Of a stretch of 12,773 nucleotides of DNA, positions 7,854 through 12,773 are shown piece after piece. Origin of the DNA: Prevotella sp. UBA7594 (GTDB lineage: Bacteria > Bacteroidota > Bacteroidia > Bacteroidales > Bacteroidaceae); assembly GCA_002490315.1 (NCBI GenBank), contig DLKG01000006.1, positions 56,359-69,131 on the forward strand. Direction: 5' to 3'. The notes below the pieces were generated by a model, which did not search any database, was not told the DNA's origin, and saw only the letters and a list, made by a program, of their open reading frames with translations. Position 1 is the first letter of the stretch; each line of letters starts with the position of its first letter. A program made the translations under genes and the position numbers.

Positions 7854-9359
7854 TTATTCTTTTCTCAAAACACAGTTGACCAGGCCCTCATAGGTATTTA
7901 CAGCAGATTCGATCACTGGAGACACCCCAAGTTCTCCCAGTGCTGCACTGCATTTCGGCCCGATCGAATAAATATCGGAGACCGATGCCAGTGTCTCTCT
8001 CTCCTGCGGCTCTAAACTGCCAAGCAGCCGCTCTGCCGAAGACGCACAGGTAAAAAAGATCGCATTGTATACCTCCGGTTCCATTGGCAGATCTATCGGA
8101 CAAGGTACATTCTCATATACGTTCAGCCGTCCACAATCACAAAAAGAAAGCAGTGTATCCACAAGATTATCCTTTGCGTTTTTTGCGGTAGGATACCAGA
8201 TCACTGCCCGCTTAAACGGATCCCCGCGAAATTCCTGATCCAGATATTCCTTTAATTCCTGTGCCAGATTCGTACTGTTGGAATGTTCCGGCATAAAGTC
8301 TGCACAAATTCCATACGCACGCAGTTTCTCTGCCGTCTTTTGTCCAATCACTGCACATCTGGTATGAAAGAGTGCCCGCGTATCCAGCCCGGATGCAAAC
8401 ACATTTTTCATAAAATATTCCACACCATTGGCACTGGTAAACAGCAAAACATCCACATGGGCCAGCTCCTGTGCAGTATACACTGCCGGCACACCGACAA
8501 TCTCACCCGTCATACACTCCCTGGTGCATGCTCCCTTTGCCCGGAGCATAGCGGCCAGACGTGAAGGTTTTTGACCAATTTTTGCAACCAGATAGCGTTT
8601 TCCACACAACGGCTTATCTTCAAAAAAATTCAGCTGGCTGCGAAGTGCGACCACATCCCCAACAATAATCAGTGCCGGAGAAGTCAGTTTCGCCTCTTCC
8701 ACACGGTCTGCCAGATTCTCCAGCGTACCCTCACAGATCTTCTGTGCTTCTGTCGTAGCATGGGAAATCACAGCTGCCGGCGTCTTCCGGCTTCTTCCTG
8801 CCTGCATCAGTCCATCCACAATCTGTCTTACTCTCGAAAGTCCCATGAGAAAGATCAGCGTTTCTTTTGGATCTACCATTGATGTAAAATCAAGTTCTGA
8901 CAAATCCTCTCCGTTTTTTCTGTGTCCGGTAATCACCCGAAAACTTGTAGCAACACCACGATGTGTGACCGGAATCCCTGCATAGGCAGGTCCTGCAATG
9001 GCAGAAGTCACGCCGGGAACAACCGTATAGGAGATTCCATGTTCCCGCAGATAGATACCTTCTTCTCCCCCACGTCCAAAGACAAACACATCTCCTCCTT
9101 TTAAACGGACAACACTGTGATATTCTTTTGCCTTCTCGACCAGCAGCTCATTGATCTGTTCCTGTGGAAGCGTATGATGCCGATCCGCTTTTCCAACATA
9201 AATACGCTCACAATCCATCCTCGCATACCCCAATAATTCCGGAGCTGAAAGTCTGTCATATATAATACAGTCTGCTTTTTTGATCAATTCCAGTCCCTTG
9301 ACCGTGACAAGTCCCGGATCTCCAGGTCCTGCACCAATCAGATATACCATAGATGCCAT
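7854..9359 (-). CDS. cobA-hemD: Fused uroporphyrinogen-III C-methyltransferase / uroporphyrinogen-III synthase
   Basis: Two-domain enzyme of 501 residues. The N-terminal half (about 1-245) is a SUMT that uses two SAM to turn uroporphyrinogen III into precorrin-2; it shows GAGPGDPGL (9-17), LKGGDVFVFGRGGEE (87-100 region) and PGVTSA (115-120). The C-terminal half (about 250-501) is a HemD that closes and inverts ring D of hydroxymethylbilane to give uroporphyrinogen III, with the loosely conserved FTSANGV (307-313) and a GPKCSAALGELG segment (468-479). One polypeptide thus makes and consumes uroporphyrinogen III, directing flux to siroheme and cobalamin. Such fusions are common in Clostridia. 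The frame opens at 9404, but the ATG at 9357-9359 has AAAGGA 6 bases upstream and leads directly into the SUMT fold, so it is preferred; M4 is another possibility. A promoter candidate lies just upstream. Confidence 0.95.
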   Translation of the reverse strand: MASMVYLIGAGPGDPGLVTVKGLELIKKADCIIYDRLSAPELLGYARMDCERIYVGKADRHHTLPQEQINELLVEKAKEYHSVVRLKGGDVFVFGRGGEEGIYLREHGISYTVVPGVTSAIAGPAYAGIPVTHRGVATSFRVITGHRKNGEDLSELDFTSMVDPKETLIFLMGLSRVRQIVDGLMQAGRSRKTPAAVISHATTEAQKICEGTLENLADRVEEAKLTSPALIIVGDVVALRSQLNFFEDKPLCGKRYLVAKIGQKPSRLAAMLRAKGACTRECMTGEIVGVPAVYTAQELAHVDVLLFTSANGVEYFMKNVFASGLDTRALFHTRCAVIGQKTAEKLRAYGICADFMPEHSNSTNLAQELKEYLDQEFRGDPFKRAVIWYPTAKNAKDNLVDTLLSFCDCGRLNVYENVPCPIDLPMEPEVYNAIFFTCASSAERLLGSLEPQERETLASVSDIYSIGPKCSAALGELGVSPVIESAVNTYEGLVNCVLRKE

Positions 9360-9365
9360 AATTTT

Positions 9366-9371
9366 TCCTTT
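9366..9371 (-). promoter_or_regulatory. Ribosome binding site for cobA-hemD
   Basis: AAAGGA on the minus strand sits 6 bases before the ATG at 9359. It supports this start over the in-frame ATG at 9404, which has no clear Shine-Dalgarno and would lie about 10 bases from the predicted transcription start. Confidence 0.65.
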
Positions 9372-9420
9372 CCCCGTTTCAATACTGCTCCATTGTTTTT
9401 CCAAAACAAAAATTTAATTT

Positions 9421-9450
9421 ATTATACCACTTTTGCGGTATTGCTTGCAA
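9421..9450 (-). promoter_or_regulatory. Candidate extended -10 promoter for cobA-hemD and the priA block
   Basis: On the minus strand a perfect TATAAT (9421-9426) is preceded by TGG (9427-9429), an extended -10 TGn element. A weak -35, TTGCAA (9445-9450; 4 of 6), is separated by 18 bases. Transcription would start near 9414, giving a leader of about 55 bases. It is in the 99-base gap between hemC and cobA-hemD (9360-9458), the largest gap in the window. It would let cobA-hemD and the following genes be expressed apart from hemL-hemA-hemC. Consensus match only. Confidence 0.65.
9424..9441. repeat. Inverted repeat overlapping the cobA-hemD promoter spacer and -10
   Basis: ATACCAC-TTTT-GCGGTAT is a dyad with 7-base arms and one A/G mismatch on the plus strand. 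In minus-strand RNA it would pair as AUACCGC/GUGGUAU with one G-U and an AAAA loop. It overlaps the -10 box and most of the promoter spacer, fitting an operator. As an end-of-hemC hairpin it is weak: the T-run that follows is not adjacent, so I do not call it a terminator. Confidence 0.45.
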
Positions 9451-9458
9451 CCGGACCT

Positions 9459-10343
9459 CTATTGGATACACCCGGTTTCCCGCAGTGCATTTTCCGCCAC
9501 TTCCTGCGGTGTTTTTCCGGAAACCCTGCATTTTTTTATACAGCTTCCTTCCTCATTTCCAAACATTCCAAGCAATTGAACCCTTCCATCGGGCAGTTTA
9601 CTGGCATATGCTCCGATTGGCATATGACAGTTGCCCCCGGTTCCCTTCAAAAATAGCCGTTCTGCACACGTAATCTCCTCCGTCACGGGATCTGAAAGTG
9701 CATTCACCTGCTCGAACAGTTCTTTCTGATCTTCTCTCATTTCCAGTGCAAGCGTTCCCTGTGTTGCAGCAGGTATCATCTGTTCCGGTTCAAAATACTG
9801 CGTGATCAAAGATGCTCTCCCCAGACGGTGCAGTCCCGCCGCCGCAAGTACAATTCCATCCATTTGTTCTTCCTGCATCTTTTTTATTCTGGTATCAACA
9901 TTTCCACGTATTCCCGTAATCCGCAGATCCTTTCGAAGCTGTAAAAGCTGAAATGCCCTTCTTCGGCTTCCGGTGCCAATCACAGCATGCTGTGGAAGTT
10001 CCTCCAGTGAAGCGGCTTCCCGCAAAATCAATACATCTCTCGGATCTTCCCGCTTCCATGCATGTGCAAACACAAGTCCTTCCGGCTGTTCGGCCGGCAT
10101 ATCTTTCATGCTGTGTACCGCAAGGCTGATCGTTCCATCCAGCAGTTCCTGTTCAATTTCCCGCACAAAAAGTCCTTTATCCCCAATCTGGTCCAACGCT
10201 TTTTTCTGCTCCCGGTCTCCTTTTGTGGATATAATTTTCAGTTCATAACTGTTTTGTGGATAATGTTTCTGCAGGCGGTTTCTTACATATTCTGCCTGCG
10301 CCAATGCCAGTTTTGATCCTCTCGTTCCAATGATCACATTCAT
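9459..10343 (-). CDS. hemC: Hydroxymethylbilane synthase (porphobilinogen deaminase)
   Basis: Joins four porphobilinogen molecules head to tail on a dipyrromethane cofactor to give hydroxymethylbilane, the substrate of HemD. It has 294 residues, near the typical 300-315. Visible motifs are IIGTRGSKLALAQ (4-16), HSMKDMP (77-83) with the catalytic aspartate D81, GTGSRRRA (123-130), GIRGNVDTR (144-152), and cofactor-attaching C239 in GTGGNCHMPIGA. The last motif reads GGNC where E. coli and B. subtilis have EGGC; spacing to the preceding ERLFL shows a substitution and not an insertion. The ATG at 10341-10343 overlaps the hemA stop by four bases (ATGA), so translation is coupled. The gene ends 99 bases before cobA-hemD, with no clear terminator between. 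Confidence 0.96.
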   Translation of the reverse strand: MNVIIGTRGSKLALAQAEYVRNRLQKHYPQNSYELKIISTKGDREQKKALDQIGDKGLFVREIEQELLDGTISLAVHSMKDMPAEQPEGLVFAHAWKREDPRDVLILREAASLEELPQHAVIGTGSRRRAFQLLQLRKDLRITGIRGNVDTRIKKMQEEQMDGIVLAAAGLHRLGRASLITQYFEPEQMIPAATQGTLALEMREDQKELFEQVNALSDPVTEEITCAERLFLKGTGGNCHMPIGAYASKLPDGRVQLLGMFGNEEGSCIKKCRVSGKTPQEVAENALRETGCIQ

Positions 10344-11605
10344 TCTTTTTCTCCCTGCTCCCGGATTTCGGTATCAAACTGAAATAAATCCTGCAATACC
10401 TTTTTATACTGTTCCTGCTGTTCTTTGGATTCCGTCTGCTTAAGCTCTAAAATCGGCTCACGGATCAGTCGCTTTAACGATGCCTTTAAAATCTTTTTTA
10501 CAATTTTCTGATCCCTCGTACTCAGATCCAGCTTACGGTTTAAATATGCATAACTGTCCTCTACAATTTCCGTACAGCGCTGCTGCAGCGAAGCGATCGT
10601 CTCATCAACACCGGTCGTTGCCAGCCATTCCTTGGTTTCCCCAATAGCCTCTTCTATCATGCACTGGCCTTTTTGCACCAGTTCTTCCCGCTGTTTCCGG
10701 TTCGTCTCTACAATCTCGTTTAAACTGTCAAGATTGATCAGAAGCGCCTGTGGATTTCGTCCAATCGCCGTCTCCACATCCCGCGGAGAGGCAAGGTCTA
10801 AAATTGCAGTTGGATGTAACAACTGTATGTCTTTGTCCCGAATAATATGATGCGGAGAGGCCGTGGCAGAAACCACCAGCTCACACTGTTTCATTGCCTC
10901 ATACCGCTTTTCAAACGGAATAATTGTAAGCGTTGGAAATTCATGCAAAAGATTTCCGGCATGTGAAAATGTCCGGCTACAGACTGTCACCTGGGCAGCT
11001 CCGTATTCATACAGATAACGCAGCGCAAGCGTTGCCGTATGCCCGCTTCCCACAACCAGTGCTTTTTTCCCTGCAATTCCAAACTTTTCCTGCAGCTGGC
11101 GGATTCCCACATAGCTGACCGAAAGCGGCCGTTCACTGATTCTTAACTTTGTTTTTATCTTTTTTGCACAGGTGACGGCATCCTGTACCACCCGGTTTAA
11201 CTCTTTTCCTGTACTTCCAACCGTCCGGGATAATTCAAATGCATCCCTGACCTGTCCTAAAATCTGATCTTCCCCCAGTACCATGGACTCCAGTCCTGCA
11301 GTCACCCGGAACAGATAGGAAATGGCATCCATCCCCTCCCGTTGTTTTAAGCACTCCGAAAAATTCACTCCTGGAAACATCTCTTCATACAGGGTACGAA
11401 TCACACCAAGCGGCTGTGCCATCTCTTCTGGTGCAAAAAAATAGACTTCACTGCGATTGCAGGTCGAAAGCACAAAACACTGTTCGATTCCGGTTTTCCC
11501 TGCTTTCTGCAGGAAATCAATTTTCTGATTATCGGTAAAGGACACCCTGTCACGGATGTCCTGATCGGCATGTTTATAATCAATTCCTATATATCCAAAT
11601 TTCAT
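10340..11605 (-). CDS. hemA: Glutamyl-tRNA reductase
   Basis: NADPH-dependent enzyme that reduces Glu-tRNAGlu to glutamate-1-semialdehyde, the first committed step of the five-carbon tetrapyrrole route. It has 421 residues, normal for the family. The catalytic domain shows STCNRSE (47-53) with nucleophile C49 and VTAGLESMVLGEDQILGQV (101-119); the NADPH domain shows VVGSGHTATLALRYL; a helical C-terminal dimerisation domain follows. Two positions depart from the common pattern: Y97 replaces the His of the HL-x-RVA segment (H99 in E. coli), and GSGHT stands where GAGE or GAGK is usual. It starts within an ATGA overlap with hemL and ends in an ATGA overlap with hemC, so it sits in a tight hemL-hemA-hemC unit. 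An AGGAG lies about 11 bases before its ATG. HemL uses its product directly. Confidence 0.97.
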   Translation of the reverse strand: MKFGYIGIDYKHADQDIRDRVSFTDNQKIDFLQKAGKTGIEQCFVLSTCNRSEVYFFAPEEMAQPLGVIRTLYEEMFPGVNFSECLKQREGMDAISYLFRVTAGLESMVLGEDQILGQVRDAFELSRTVGSTGKELNRVVQDAVTCAKKIKTKLRISERPLSVSYVGIRQLQEKFGIAGKKALVVGSGHTATLALRYLYEYGAAQVTVCSRTFSHAGNLLHEFPTLTIIPFEKRYEAMKQCELVVSATASPHHIIRDKDIQLLHPTAILDLASPRDVETAIGRNPQALLINLDSLNEIVETNRKQREELVQKGQCMIEEAIGETKEWLATTGVDETIASLQQRCTEIVEDSYAYLNRKLDLSTRDQKIVKKILKASLKRLIREPILELKQTESKEQQEQYKKVLQDLFQFDTEIREQGEKE

Positions 11606-12773
11606 TCTGCAAAGTACTCCTGCATCACATGGATGGTCTTTTGTATATCTGCATCGGTATGTGCATCAGACACAAACATGGATTCAAACTGTGACGGTGC
11701 CACATAAATTCCATGATCCAGCATAAAGCCAAAATAATCGGCATATGCTTTGGTATCTGCTGTTGTCGCAGAATCGTAATCCGTTACATCTTCCCCAGTA
11801 AAGAAAATACTCATCAGAGAACCGATCTGATTGACATGCACACGTTTTCCTGCAGCGTGACGCACCGCATCCGCCAGCATCGCTGTATTTTCCTGCAGCC
11901 GCATATAAATGTCCGTATCTGCTTCTAATATACGAAGTGTAGCAAGCCCTGCCGCCGTAGCAATCGGATTGCCGGAAAGAGTGCCTGCCTGATAAACCGG
12001 GCCATCCGGGGAAACCATACGCATGATATCCTCTCTTCCACCATAGGCACCGACCGGCATACCTCCACCGATAATCTTTCCAAACGTGGACAGATCCGGC
12101 GTAATATGAAAATACTCCTGTGCTCCGCCCAGTGCCAGACGAAATCCGGTGATAACTTCGTCAAAGATTAAAAGTGCTCCGTAATGCTTTGTAATCTCAC
12201 GCAAGAACTCCAAAAAACCGTCTGCTGGCGGAACAACGCCCATATTTGCTGCCACCGGTTCTACAATGATTGCTGCAATCTCATCCGGATAAGCTTCAAA
12301 CAGTGCCTTGACGCTGTCCGGGGAATTGTATTCTGCAACCAGTGTGTGTTTGGTAAAATCTGCCGGAACACCTGCACTGTCCGGAACGGATGTCGTCAGC
12401 GCCGCAGATCCCGCTTTTACTAAAAGTCCATCCGAATGACCGTGATAACATCCACGGAATTTGATAATCTTGTCACGTTTCGTATACCCCCGCGCAACAC
12501 GGATGGCACTCATCGTTGCCTCTGTTCCGGAGCTTACCAGACGGCTGACTTCCATGGATGGTACCAGCTGCGCCAGAAGTTCTGCCATCTCCACTTCCCG
12601 CTCTGTCGGAGCGCCAAACGTAAGGCCTTCATCACATGCAGCTTTTACTTTTTCGATGACACGTGGATCGGCATGCCCCAGAATTCCCGGTCCCCAGGAA
12701 CATACATAATCGATCATTTCATTTCCATCCACATCGGTAATATGGGAACCTTTCGCACTCTGGATAAACCGTG
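11602..12773 (-). CDS. hemL: Glutamate-1-semialdehyde 2,1-aminomutase, 5' end cut by window edge
   Basis: PLP enzyme that converts glutamate-1-semialdehyde to 5-aminolevulinate. The frame is open to the window edge: upstream of the GTG at 12732 it continues in frame as RFIQSAKGSHITDVDGNE, the expected interior sequence of the family, so that GTG is an internal valine and not the start. About 389 residues are visible of roughly 425-430, meaning some 35-40 N-terminal residues and the start lie outside. Motifs seen are SWGPGILGH, SSGTEATMSAIRVARG, GCYHGHSDG, IIVEPVAANMG, IFDEVITGFR and STFGKIIGGGMPVGAYGG, whose lysine (codon 12076-12078) should bind PLP. This set separates it from ordinary class III aminotransferases. 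The TGA stop overlaps the hemA ATG by four bases. Confidence 0.96.
   Translation of the reverse strand, partial: RFIQSAKGSHITDVDGNEMIDYVCSWGPGILGHADPRVIEKVKAACDEGLTFGAPTEREVEMAELLAQLVPSMEVSRLVSSGTEATMSAIRVARGYTKRDKIIKFRGCYHGHSDGLLVKAGSAALTTSVPDSAGVPADFTKHTLVAEYNSPDSVKALFEAYPDEIAAIIVEPVAANMGVVPPADGFLEFLREITKHYGALLIFDEVITGFRLALGGAQEYFHITPDLSTFGKIIGGGMPVGAYGGREDIMRMVSPDGPVYQAGTLSGNPIATAAGLATLRILEADTDIYMRLQENTAMLADAVRHAAGKRVHVNQIGSLMSIFFTGEDVTDYDSATTADTKAYADYFGFMLDHGIYVAPSQFESMFVSDAHTDADIQKTIHVMQEYFAE

Noticed and set aside
9424..9441. Intrinsic terminator after hemC
   Set aside because: The hairpin has only 7 pairs with one G-U, and the T-run is more than 10 bases away, interrupted by A-rich sequence. 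The promoter/operator reading explains it better.
12730..12732. GTG as the start codon of hemL
   Set aside because: The frame continues upstream to the window edge with typical family sequence (AKGSHITDVDGNE), so this GTG is an internal valine.
1..12773. Mobile element, prophage, CRISPR or defence system
   Set aside because: All genes are housekeeping families on one strand with tight operon spacing; no direct repeats, transposase, integrase, tRNA attachment site or unusual composition was seen.

Overview
The window is a contiguous, ordinary-looking chromosomal segment of a low-to-moderate GC Gram-positive anaerobe, most likely a member of the Clostridia and perhaps Lachnospiraceae. The grounds are clear AGGAGG-type ribosome binding sites, a priA-def-fmt-rsmB-rlmN-prpC-prkC order matching the Firmicutes cluster known from Bacillus subtilis, a CobA-HemD fusion protein, and the five-carbon (glutamyl-tRNA) route to tetrapyrroles. 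I do not name a genus. All eleven genes lie on the minus strand, so transcription runs from high to low coordinates, and coding sequence fills nearly the whole window.

Region 1 (12773 down to 9459) is a tetrapyrrole operon: hemL (5' end cut by the window edge), hemA and hemC, with adjacent genes joined by 4-base ATGA overlaps. After a 99-base gap with a good promoter candidate come cobA-hemD and then, 2 bases later, priA. Together these make uroporphyrinogen III and precorrin-2 from glutamyl-tRNA, except that hemB (porphobilinogen synthase) is not in the window. It would have to lie upstream of hemL or elsewhere. Precorrin-2 is the entry point to siroheme and cobalamin, and no late heme gene (hemE, hemN, hemH) is visible.

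Region 2 (7851 down to 1141) is a housekeeping block for replication restart and protein synthesis: priA, def, fmt, a YugP-like membrane zinc peptidase, rsmB and rlmN. Spacings are 15 bases or less, or genes overlap. Def and Fmt remove and add the formyl group of initiator methionine; RsmB and RlmN methylate 16S and 23S rRNA. No promoter stands out between cobA-hemD and priA, so the tetrapyrrole fusion gene probably shares its transcript with this block.

Region 3 (1140 down to 1) starts with a promoter candidate and a perfect 12-base palindrome, followed by prpC (PP2C phosphatase) and the first 107 codons of prkC (Ser/Thr kinase), which runs off the left edge. These form the usual antagonistic phosphatase/kinase pair of Gram-positive bacteria.

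No tRNA, rRNA, CRISPR array, insertion sequence, prophage gene or intrinsic terminator was found, and no gene-free stretch exceeds 100 bases. I see no convincing new system. The points most worth a second look are two promoter-overlapping dyads, the fusion of the tetrapyrrole operon to the priA block, and non-canonical residues in HemA and HemC.
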